A DNA stretch of 64,000 bases from positions 372,001-436,000 of the forward strand of contig JACKQL020000028.1 in NCBI GenBank assembly GCA_018296165.2. The letters run 5' to 3'. The translations under genes were made by a program, and so were the position numbers. Below the pieces are notes generated by a model. The model saw nothing but the letters and a program-made list of their open reading frames with translations. It ran no database searches and had not been told where the DNA came from. How positions within the stretch are numbered: the stretch's first letter is position 1; every line of letters begins with the position of its first letter. Below are positions 12,625-22,071 of the stretch, piece after piece. The stretch is from Termitomyces sp. T153. Lineage: Eukaryota; Basidiomycota; Agaricomycetes; Agaricales; Lyophyllaceae.

Positions 12625-14151
12625 ATGGACCCCGACCACTCATGCGGACCAGGATTTCTTGCCGGACAGACTGGATGGCATCCATCTTCAAACTTAGACA
12701 CTGGCATATTATCCTGTGCTTCTGCTTGTAAATCGACCGTGGATACCTCGTGTATAAGTCGTTTAGGCCCAGAAGTTGGCCCTCAGGTCACGGACATCTG
12801 TAACTCTCTGCTAAATGTCTTCAATAACCACAAGAAATACACCGAATTCCTCAAATGTGGTGATGAAGCAGCCGAAGACTTGCTCGATATTCTTCAAAAG
12901 GTGTGCTGCGAGTCGTTCTCTCCTTGTTTCAGTGGTGACATTACTCTGGTTGCGTAGCTATTGGACCATGCTCCACTCATGCCTGAATTTCGGAAAATTC
13001 TTTATGTGGCTCTTGTCAGACTTTGTCGTAAATCTGAGCTGTGTCCTCGATCTTTCAAACTGGAAGGAGTGACCGACAGGTCAGGCGAGGCTCAGTCGCG
13101 CGGCACTTTTGGGGATGTATATCAAGCTTGCTACGATAGGAACCCTGTATGCCTTAAAGCTGTCAAGGTATATAAAGAAAATCTCAGCGCGGAAGAGTTC
13201 GAACGTAGAAAAGTTCTCACTCGCAAGGTATGTAGAATTCACTTGCCGTTATTTTCACTATTCTCACGAGTTTTGTTAGGCATTTTCTCGCGAAGCTGTC
13301 GTCTGGGGCCAGTTGTTGCATGCCAATATTCTTCCGTTCTACGGCATCTGCTTCTTGAACGAGGAATTGCATCTCGTTTCACCTCTTGTACCAAAAGGAA
13401 ACGTCTGGCAATTTTTCAATGAGCCTGAAAGGCTTGAAGCGGATCGAACTCACTTAGTAAGTTACCTGCTAATTTTGTTCTGTCGTTGGGAGTTTTACTT
13501 TGGTTTTTTCAGATTTCTGGCGTCTCTGCTGGGATGGAATATCTTCATCAGAATGGCGTCGCCCATGGAGACTTGAAGTGTTTAAATGTACTGGTCGCGG
13601 AACCCGAGCAAGCACTTCTTGCAGACTTTGGTTTCTCCTATGTTACGGACAACAATGGCCTCCAGCATTGGAGCCTTTCATCCAGTCATCAAGCGGGTGG
13701 AACTTTAGTATTTGAAGCCCCAGAACGAGTTTCCAGTGAATTCACGAAGAGGAGAGATGAAGCGAGTGATGTATTCGCTTTTGGTATGCTTTGCTACGAG
13801 GTAGTGCAAGCGACCTACATTCTAGAAAGACGCTGACACTCAAGATAGATGTTTATCCTTCCGCAGTCCAAGAAAATCGAAACTATTCATGGACAGCTCG
13901 TCTATGCATCTAAACTCCCTAAGCGTCCTGTAATCAATGCGACGCGCGGTCTGACTGACGATATGTGGGCACTCATAGAGAGGTGCTTGTCTCCGGAGCC
14001 AAAGCGTCGTCCAAAAGCCAAAGAGATCAAGCATGGATTGCCGTCGAGCTCCGGAAGGGACCGTATTTTGAACAGAAGAATACGGCCTGGCTTTGAACAG
14101 GTCAATGATGCTACGATCAAAAAAGCCTACAAACATCTACGTGCACTCTGA
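12625..14151 (+). CDS. TKL-like protein kinase, intact, five exons
   Basis: Predicted exons are 12,625-12,900, 12,958-13,227, 13,280-13,456, 13,513-13,800 and 13,849-14,151. All introns are 48-57 bp, GT...AG and phase 0, giving 437 residues with no stop. Kinase landmarks: Gly-loop GTFGDVYQ (141-148), AVK lysine (162), catalytic loop HGDLKCLN (Asp 261, Asn 266), DFG (279-281), APE (310-312) and the DVFAFGM segment. The HRD arginine is glycine, as is frequent in fungal TKL-like kinases. The N-terminal about 130 residues are non-catalytic and unrecognised. The likely role is cytoplasmic Ser/Thr (or Tyr) phosphorylation in a lineage-expanded signalling family; the substrate is unknown. It is the only undamaged member of four here. 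The ATG at 12,625 was chosen because it opens the only frame into exon 1. Confidence 0.88.
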
Positions 14152-14330
14152 ATACTCAAGCGCTCAGCGCTCATCGATCATCCCTAAGTTACCTGTAAGA
14201 CTTCCACTTGTTGTTCGACCTACGGCTGGCGTCATTCCGAAGCAACTTTTATACTGGATGTGTTTCTTAGTCATGTTTTCTTCTGTCCAAGATCCGAGTA
14301 TTTGGTAAACCTGAAGTTGTTTAGTGATGT
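14152..14330. other. Kinase 3' flank, duplicated at 43,866-44,044
   Basis: The sequence after the kinase stop is closely similar to that after kinase copy 3 at 43,866-44,044. It ends in TTTAGTGATGT. The last four bases, ATGT (14,327-14,330), are the left target duplication of the next insertion. Confidence 0.75.
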
Positions 14331-15198
14331 TGATGCGAAATCGGCGAAATCGGCTTAGTTTTCAAACTCAGCTCAAAATTTCAACTCACAAAGGTGTTCG
14401 GGACTTTGTTTCGCGTAGCTCACTCTAAAAGTGTCGTACAAAGTAGATTTTTGAATTGATTTAGATTACAAACTCAACCGGGTCAAGTCTGATCACAAAG
14501 CTCAAGCAAAATATAATAAATTTTAAGCCTGAAGAAAATAATAGTTTATTGGCCTAAGAAACCCACTCCCTGGGGATTTCCGAGTTGTAGCTAGTACTTT
14601 GCTTGTCCGATAGGCTCAAAATCCTCTCCTTTTATACTCCTCAGTCTGTGCATGGACCATGGCTTTTCCACATGTTTTCATCATCATCCGGGAGTGTGGT
14701 CAACCAGTCGGTGGGCTGGGCTGCATGGTCGGGCCTTGGCATGCACTTATTTTTGGCATTGGCAATTCGGGTTTGATCATGCCGAGGCTTAGGCTGCTCT
14801 TTTGTCTGTCCCTTTTTCTCTCCCTTTGTCCTCTCCTCCTGCCTGCTGATCCTTATCACTGTGGACTTGAGGGCTGTTTGGTTTCAGTTGGTTGGTCAGA
14901 GAAGGGAGGGGCTAGCCCTGGATTGAGGGGAAACTCAGATTGTTAGCTGAGATCAATTCTTGGCCCCTGCCATCAAAATTTGATGGCCAGCTTCCTGGCT
15001 GTTGTCAACTGACTTTGGGTTCATCCTTGGTTTTACATGGGAGGTTTTACTTTGAGGTATGCCTTACATTTACAGTTTTCAATGTTTTTCACCAGCTTAC
15101 AGTTTTCAGCTGTCTTCATTTATAAAGTATATTGTTTTATAATATACTTTGACTAGGCTTTTTCCTCTGCCAATCTCATTATTGAGACCAGTGTATCA
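14331..15198. mobile_element. LTR-like insertion, TG...CA, TSD ATGT
   Basis: The insertion starts TGATGCGAAATC and ends GTGTATCA. It is flanked by ATGT at 14,327-14,330 and 15,199-15,202. The duplicated locus at 44,030-44,060 has the empty site (TTTAGTGATATCAAAGAG), which proves an insertion. A second copy lies at 45,976-46,893 (same TGATGC start, same CCACTCCCTGGGGA block, TATCA end). TG/CA ends, 0.87-0.92 kb length and 4-bp duplication suit a solo LTR. Neither copy has a coding region, and which LTR superfamily it belongs to is unknown. CpG is present only up to 14,784 inside this element. Confidence 0.75.
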
Positions 15199-15580
15199 AT
15201 GTCAAAGAGAAGAAGCCACAACTAGGATATAGAATATGGGAATGCAATCCAGTAGTCATTGGCAAACACTATTCACCTGAAGCAGACTTTGACTTGATGA
15301 TATCTATCTACTATCAGATGAGACTAATAGAAGTAACCTATGTGCATGCTTGGTTGTATGATGCAAAATGGCATGTTTCAGTGGAAGCTATGGGACAATA
15401 AACAAGTATGCCATGTTAGGATGTTACTAAATTTAGGTTTCATGTTTTTTTTGTTCTTATGACATGTTATGATGCATATACTTTCTCTGCTGCCTAAATG
15501 GACCCTCCAAAACCTACACATCATAAGTGCAGCAAATGTTGGCTTACATTGCTGGCTAACATGCATGTAGAACTTCTCCA
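15199..15580 (+). pseudogene. Truncated copy of small MDPPK gene and 5' flank
   Basis: This segment continues the locus duplicated at 44,045-44,410. The ATG at 15,498 opens MDPPKPTHHKCSKCWLTL, matching the start of the gene at 44,334 (CXXC pair conserved). After about 25 codons the similarity ends where gypsy LTR sequence is joined at about 15,581. Only the N-terminus of the gene survives here. Confidence 0.6.
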
Positions 15581-15669
15581 AGTGCCCAGTTATCAGTGCA
15601 GGGAATCACATCTGCCTAGTAAGGATTTGCCCAGTGTAGCTGAGCCTCCATGGTCAGTGGAACCTAACA
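15581..15669 (+). repeat. Orphan 3' end of a gypsy LTR
   Basis: About 90 bp match the last part of the gypsy LTRs (TATCAGTGCAGGGAATCAC, CTAGTAAGGA, AGCTGAGCC, ending GGAACCTAACA where intact copies have GGAACCTGACA). The rest of the LTR is missing. It joins the truncated MDPPK gene on the left to copia integrase on the right, so it marks an old rearrangement breakpoint. Confidence 0.75.
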
Positions 15670-16619
15670 TTTCCCAAAACTTCATTGACTTCTTTCAATC
15701 CAACAATGGAGGTGAATACACTGGGAAGGAGTTTCAAAAAGAACTTGGAAAAGGAGGAACAATTCACCTCACCACTGCTTCAAATACCCCTGAGCAAAAT
15801 GGATTGGCAGAGCAGATGAACCAGACACTTGTCAATACTGCAACTGCAATGCTCATTGAATCTGGATTACCCAAAAACTTCTAGTCAGATACCATGCACA
15901 CTGCCACAATCATCATTAATAGGACACTAGCTGCAGGCCTTAGAGGAAAGGTGCCTTACACTACACTGTTCAATTGGAAAGTTGATATATCATGGTTCTG
16001 ACCATTTGGATCTGTAGGATACACCCTCATACCAAAGGACAATCATGCTGGAAAATTTGGAAATAAGCTGTCCTCATTGGATACATAAATGGCAAGAAAG
16101 CATATTGCCTACTCAACTTGAAAACCTGCAAGGAATTCCACAGTTGGCACATTCACTTTGACAAGGAGAAGGACCTTGGCCTTCCACTGGGTGATAATGA
16201 CACTCAAAATGAGCAATGGGAACCAAATTTCTTGAAACCTACAAAGAAGGAAGCCTCAATTGACATTGTCAATGAGACCTCAAGCAACACTGATGATGAA
16301 ACCTCTGAAATAGAACACCAAGGTTCAGTGGGAGGTAAATCTGATCCCAAACCAGACACATGCTCACACTCTCCAGATCCACCACATCCAAAGCAAACTG
16401 TCACTCCACCAGCACCTGACTGAAATGACAGTGGAGGTGTTGATGACCCACCACTGGCATCACAAGCTCATGAAAAACAGAAAAGAGACACACCAACAGC
16501 CACAGACAATGCAGAGTCAGTGGGAGCACTCAGGGAGAGGAGCTCATGCACCAGAAAATCCATAGTCAGGAATGCTGATTACCAACAAGCAGTGGACCTG
16601 GAGGAGCACAGATGGTGGA
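15670..16619 (+). pseudogene. Ty1/copia pol, integrase part (left half)
   Basis: The frame from about 15,680 encodes the C-terminal half of a copia integrase core: NNGGEYTGKEF with the second Asp region degraded (SNNGGE where the family has DNGGE), then ASNTPEQNGLAEQMNQTL with the catalytic Glu neighbourhood. Stops follow (after LPKNF) with recognisable further segments to about 16,560. Gag, protease and the N-terminal integrase are absent because the left end is truncated. The rest of the same pol continues at 39,908 after the inserted gypsy stack. CpG is virtually absent. Confidence 0.85.
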
Positions 16620-17799
16620 TGTCATGACCTGTCCCCTGGACCCCCGCACATCATCCAGCAACCTCCCGATTCCCCAAAACCCCCAACACTCCACCGAACT
16701 TCTGCCCATGCCCCGCACCTATTTCGATTAGCCCCAATGCAACCCCGGCTAACTCTGACACTTCCCTGGCTAACTCCGACAGCCCCCTGGCCAACTTCAA
16801 CGCCTTCCCCACAGCCACTGACACTTACCCTGGATCTCCTGAACCCCAAGAACCACCCCCACTGTTCCTGATCTTTGCCACCCATCATCAACTCAACACC
16901 CTGGCTCCTCTGATCCATTCTGGAGTATCATGACAACCTTGGGGTGACCCGTGTTCCTAAATGATCCCATCAACGTATCAGCGCAGCCTGACCCTTGATT
17001 GCAACCAACACCTGCCCACTCCATCAAGCTCTGCCAAGCCCCGCCGCCACAGCCGACGTACTCCGAAGTTCTCCAGTAGTCAGTATATAAGACGTCGAGT
17101 AGCTGTTTGTACTCTAGTCTTGATATTGCTTAATGTTACCTATGGTCTGATTGGTTCCTTCTTGTGTTTCGTGTTTCGTGTTTTGTTTTCCTTACTCTCA
17201 GTCTCCTGGTCTTATCTCAGTCTCCCAGTCTTATCTCAGTCTCCTGGTCTTGTCTTGTCTCCATTTTGTTATCATTCTCATCATTGTTTCGTATCTCCAC
17301 TCAAATCTACTCTTGTTCCATATTGACTCCATTTCATTTCGTCCAACGCTGTCTCGGTGACTCCATCCAACTGTTGTGCCCAAGTCTTCCTCAACCTTAA
17401 CGACCTCACAAACCCCACAATTATGATTACAAACCCCGACACTCTTTCACCAGATCCAAACCTCGCTCTTTGCTTGTTCCGGACTCCATCAACCCCAATT
17501 GATCTTCCATCAAACCCTGGCTCCACTCCCATTGATCACGTAGCCTCCTACCCCTTTGCGTCCATGAATCTCCCATACAGTCTTCTGCCTGAACCCTGCC
17601 AAGCCCGTCCCATTTCCTTGCAATCCGACTTCTCCGGACCTCCCTGAACCTGTCCGGATCACATCCCACTGACTATCCACACAAGCAATCAGTGTCCAGA
17701 ACACTTTCGAGTGTCTGGTTGCCAGTGCAAGGGGATCACGCCCACCTAGTAAGGACTCGCCCAGTGCAGCTGAGCCCCCGGGGTCAGCAGAACCTGACA
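16620..17799 (+). repeat. 5' LTR of gypsy element 1
   Basis: The 1,180 bp run TGTCATGACC...GAACCTGACA. The promoter core is TATATAAG at 17,094-17,101, 24 nt, then AGTCTTGATATT at 17,126-17,137. Downstream of the LTR are one T and then AATATCAAGACT (17,801-17,812), complementary to that 12-mer. U3 carries two units of the GGCTAACTC(C/T)GAC repeat. Confidence 0.92.
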
Positions 17800-17800
17800 T

Positions 17801-17812
17801 AATATCAAGACT
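17801..17812 (+). promoter_or_regulatory. Self-complementary primer-binding site, element 1
   Basis: AATATCAAGACT begins 1 nt after the 5' LTR and is the exact reverse complement of 17,126-17,137, the predicted RNA 5' end. The inferred role is a binding site for the element's own transcript 5' end as primer. Confidence 0.75.
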
Positions 17813-17828
17813 CTACCTTACCCCGTTC

Positions 17829-18592
17829 ATGATGCCCACATTATCTCCGCACACACGATCAAATAACTCCAATGTCTATGGTCTACCCATGCCTGGAAAC
17901 TCTTATAATTCATACAGCCCTGCCCAATTTGCCAAGGCACATTGAGTCGCGGATCTGACACCAAATGTCCCCTTCACTCCGGTTACATCCATGCAATGGC
18001 TCTCCTCATGGACACCCTCCCCAACCCACACCCAACCTTGAACCCCTCATGCAGACCGTCAAATCATCCCCCACCCCACCCTTACCCTCTCCGCCAACTC
18101 TGTTCCCTCGCACAAAGTTGACCCCCATGTCACCCAAAGAACAGCACTCCAAAACCTGGTGACCATCCGACCAAATGAGCGACAATGTCTCTGGCACCAT
18201 GCCAACCCTCTGACAAACAATAATGCCAACCCACCACGAAACAGTCACTCATTGCATGAAGGATCACCAGCCATGATGAGACTACTGAGAACGCGCTTCC
18301 TCGAAGCCCGCCTGTGGATCCACCGACCCACTAGCAACCCTGCAGACCGACGAATGCGACTAATCATCAACAACATTACTGAACCCTACTACCACCCAAC
18401 CCTCACCATGATCACCCCTGAGGAACTATGCCCTCCACAACTAGCTCCAAAATCACCAAAATCAAGCTCAACCCAACAACCCCAACAACAGAGCAAGAAC
18501 CCCAGACCTAGGCTATGCTCCAACCCCAGAACCTGCTTCCGGACCTTGGTCGACTCAGCTGTCACCTCTGCCCAACAAATAAAGGGGCCCTG
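17829..18592 (+). pseudogene. Gag-like remnant of element 1
   Basis: Two adjacent ATGs near 17,829 open a short frame (MMPTLSPHTRSNN...), 16 nt after the PBS, where gag should start. It stops at a TGA after 38 codons (17,943-17,945). Further plus-strand pieces continue in shifted frames to 18,592 (for example RLLRTRFLEARLWIH), Pro/Asn/Gln-rich. The same start is present in element 3. No capsid motif or zinc knuckle was found, so this is a gag leader remnant at best. Confidence 0.45.
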
Positions 18593-20329
18593 ACACCTCT
18601 GACCTGACCCCGACAACCCCGGAACAAGACCAAGACATCCCCGAGCTTCTAGACAGTCAGGAAAAGAATGGCTACACACCTCCACCCTGCCGCCCAAAGC
18701 ACAGCCCCAAAGTTAACGAGGAGAACCATGGCACCCCAACTCTCAACAAGGGACAACTCCAGACCGCCCCGCTATTTCAACACCTACTCCCACACAATCC
18801 CGAACCCCCAACATCGAGGACTCCTGATGCCAACCCTCCCCACATGCCACTCCTGAACCTAAACTCCAGACTCTGCCACCTCCCATGAGGGAACCCCCAG
18901 CATAGGAGCCACCCCAAACTAACTATAGGAAAAAGGACCCTACACGAAGTAGTTCCCCTAAGTACTCTAAATTCGCTGACATGTTCATATAAGGGAGGGA
19001 GAAGCCCCACCACCATCCAGAGAACGTTGATCAGCCGCTCAAGCAACCTGACAACCCAAAGGGCACATGCCCTGATATCCTTAAAGGACCTCCTCCACCT
19101 GGCTCAATGACCCAAACAACCCCGCGCCAGCCCAAAACTGCCCAACCCACCTCTCTGACCCCCTCCAAACCCCTTGACACAGCTCTGGACCCTGGTGACA
19201 CAACTCCGGGACCTCCACTCCAACTCCGACATTTGATCAAGGGGACTTACGGTGCCAACCCAACAATGATGCCCTGGTAGCCCCAACTCCACAACATAAA
19301 TCACCACCAGCTCCAAATCCTGCCCCTACGCCGGAATATGTCCATTGAACAGGGACCACATCATCAGAGCACCCAGAAGCAAGCCACATACAAAGCACAC
19401 CAAACACCCCCGAGCACACCTGCCCATGAACATGACCCTCTAGAGCGTGACGCTGACCAGAACTAATATTTCGGAATGCAACAAAGCCCCGACCCCACGT
19501 GCCTTTCGTTGAATACAATACTCCGGAGCTCAACAGAACCCTGCCATATGCAGCCCCACCAAAACATAGATCCCAGGGCAACCCAAGTCCAGGAATTGGA
19601 TCCTCACTCTAAGGGAGTATCTCCACCCCCACGCTGACCAAACCCACAGCCCAGGACAACTGGAGAACCAGCTCCTGCCAACTCATTACAAAGACCCCCC
19701 TCTGGACCAACTATGCTGCAAGGACAAACCTCGCCCCACCAACCCCACCAATGAAGAGGGCCCTGCCGCCTTTGCCACCAGCATCGGCATAAGGGCCAGA
19801 TCATGGGAAGACCTCCATCCCTCCCGCCAACTGCACTGACAAGAAAACCAAAGCCCTGAACCCCACTGGACATGTGTGAAAGATTCGAAGGTCCACCCTC
19901 CTGTACCAACACAGTGCATGTCCCCGCCGCAGACTGAAGAAAACCCCTACACCCCTGGTCAGAAATTCTGAGAATCAAACCCAATAACACTATCCAAAAA
20001 TGCCACGGAACTCCACAGGAGAGCTCCCACCACCCCTGCCAAACCTTGGGAGCCCTCCCTGCAATGCCCACCCCGTCCCAACAAACCCTGGGACTAGCCA
20101 GCACAGATGGCACTAGCAGGCGTAACCCCCACCTCTGGATTCACTAGGGATTCAACTCCCTCTCACACCCCTGCGTGTTTTGCTTACTTTGCCCTCATAC
20201 AAACTAAAACCTCACTTCACATGCCCAGGGACTAAGAAAAGAACATGTTCGCATACAAAATTACATATATATAAAAGGCGAGGGAGGCAGCAAGTCCAAA
20301 AGCAACAAGAAACGGGGCCCACACCCACC
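18593..20329. other. Degraded interior of element 1, no intact gene
   Basis: C-rich DNA homologous to the interior of element 3 (about 26,160-28,290). No retropepsin, reverse transcriptase or integrase motif could be found in any frame. The final part (about 19,930-20,130) corresponds to the end of pol and the linker before the antisense gene. Long minus-strand frames here (for example 19,604-20,113) are composition artefacts. Confidence 0.55.
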
Positions 20330-20858
20330 TCACTCCCTCCCCAGATCCCCCGGCAACCCTATCCCCAGATTGACTTCCATCTGAGCCTGCACCACCGCTA
20401 AGACCTCCGCCAACCCCGGCAACACCTCCCCTGCATTAGCCGCCACTTCCCACCATGACCCTGGGGCCACCACATTGCATTGCTGATGCCCCACCAGCAA
20501 CCTCTTTAATTGTGCCATCCCCTGCTGCAACTCCGGGGGCTGAACCGCGGACCCCTGCATCAACCCATCCTGAATCAATGCGAACACCGCAGAGGCACTG
20601 TCCAAGAGGACCCGATGCTCCTGCACCCAGCCTAACCCCAGAAAATGAACTGTCAGTAACAAATGGAGGAATGGAAGACAACTCATGGAGGATTCCCACG
20701 TGCCCCGAAGCGGCCTCGTTGGCCAACCAGTCCTCCCTCCGCCTCACTGCCTCCAGCTCCGCCCACAGCGCAACCCCCTCCAGAACTCATCCCCGCCCCT
20801 CCGCTTCCCCTGCGGGCTGCCCCTCCATCTGCATCAGACACTCCCGCAAGCCCCGCAC
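20330..20858 (-). pseudogene. 3' part of antisense gene of element 1
   Basis: The minus strand carries the C-terminal exon (WVQEHRVLLDSASAVFALIQ...) ending at a stop at 20,330, the second intron, and the end of exon 2. The intron 2 donor reads ATGAGT where element 3 has GTGAGT, so the splice site is lost. The exon is cut at 20,858 by insertion of element 2. The 5' part of the gene lies at 37,832-38,495. See the entry at 28,286 for the less damaged homologue. Confidence 0.75.
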
Positions 20859-21858
20859 TGTCAGGTTCTGCTGACGACGGGGCTCAGTACACTGGCGAGT
20901 CCTTACTAGGTGGACGCGATGTCCTGCACTTATAACCAGGCATCCAGAGTTGGAGCAGAGGTGGAGAAAGCTTGCAAGGGGGTCCTTAGGGGGAGCGGCC
21001 CGAGTAAGTCCTGAATGGTCCGGAAGAGTCTAAGACTGAAGGTACTGGTCATCAACCCAGGGCAGGTGTCAGGGCTAGTTAGTGGGCACACAAATAGGTT
21101 GGGGGTTAGGCAGAGGCTTCTTGGGTGATGGGGGCGGGGTCGGAGCTGGATAGGGGACTACCAGGGCTTGATGGGTTCCGGGGCTGAGCGGGTAGCGAGG
21201 TTCAGAGTTGTCGTAAGAATGTTCGGGTCATGGCGCGTGTGCGGAGTTCGTACTGACGTAGGGAGCAAGAGGAACTTAGAAGGACAAAGGAGATATGTAC
21301 AGTCGAGATGAGATGGAGACAAGACAAGACTGAGGAAAAAGATAGATTCGAAACTTAAAAAACAGAAATAGAGATGAGACTAGAGACGAAACATAGGAAA
21401 CCGGTAAATGTAATATCAAGACTAAAGTTCAAGGAGTTATTCTATGACTTATATACCGACTACTGGGTGCCTCCCGAGGGTGGTGGATATGGCGGTGGAA
21501 GTTGACAGAGCTGTGCGGAGTCGATGGGTGTTGGGTATGATCCAAGGGGGGGCCGCGGTGGTATTCTGATGGGATTAGTTGGGGGCGCGGGCTGCTCCGA
21601 GGACGTCGTGATACTCCGGAACAGGTCGGGTAAACTAGGGTAGGGGGTCAGGAACGTATGACGTGGTCAGGAATGGTAGGGGAAGGTTTCAGGGGGAGTG
21701 TTGACGGCTATGGAGAGGGTGTTGGAGTTGCCATTGGGGTTTGCCAGAGAAGTGCCAGAGTTATCCAGTGTGGGTGCAAAAGTGTGGGCGGGGTTCAGGG
21801 GAGTTGGACGGGAACTTGGGAGGGGTTGGGAACAGTGTCTAGGGAGTGGGTCGTGACA
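20859..21858 (-). repeat. 3' LTR of gypsy element 2
   Basis: The 1,000 bp run TGTCAGGTTC...GTCGTGACA on the plus strand. The minus-strand promoter core is TATATAAG at 21,455-21,448, 24 nt, then AGTCTTGATATT at 21,423-21,412. It closely resembles the LTR at 36,833-37,831. Confidence 0.93.
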
Positions 21859-21860
21859 TT

Positions 21861-21873
21861 ACCCCCCCTTCAG
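21861..21873 (-). promoter_or_regulatory. Polypurine tract of element 2
   Basis: On the minus strand GAAGGGGGGGTAA lies directly before the 3' LTR, the position of the plus-strand primer in LTR retrotransposons. The same tract precedes the 3' LTRs at 29,682, 38,708 and 62,738. Confidence 0.75.
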
Positions 21874-22071
21874 CGTCAAGACCCTCGAGACGCAGAGAGC
21901 GAGTTGGGGATCGGTAGGGCATGGGAATTGAAGTTGATCAATATTGATCAAACTGCAGTGAGCGGCAGCAGCATGGAGAAGGAAGTTGAGGTGCGGCCGC
22001 TGTTTGCCAGGGGCTCCTTCCTAAGTTATTAAAAGGGGTGGATGCACCCGGGAGTCCTCCAGCATGTTATA

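Noticed and set aside
19604..20113. 169-codon minus-strand frame in element 1, and the similar frame at 27,543-28,101
   Set aside because: Trp/Gly-rich translation of C-rich degraded interior. The two copies do not keep the same frame and no domain is present.
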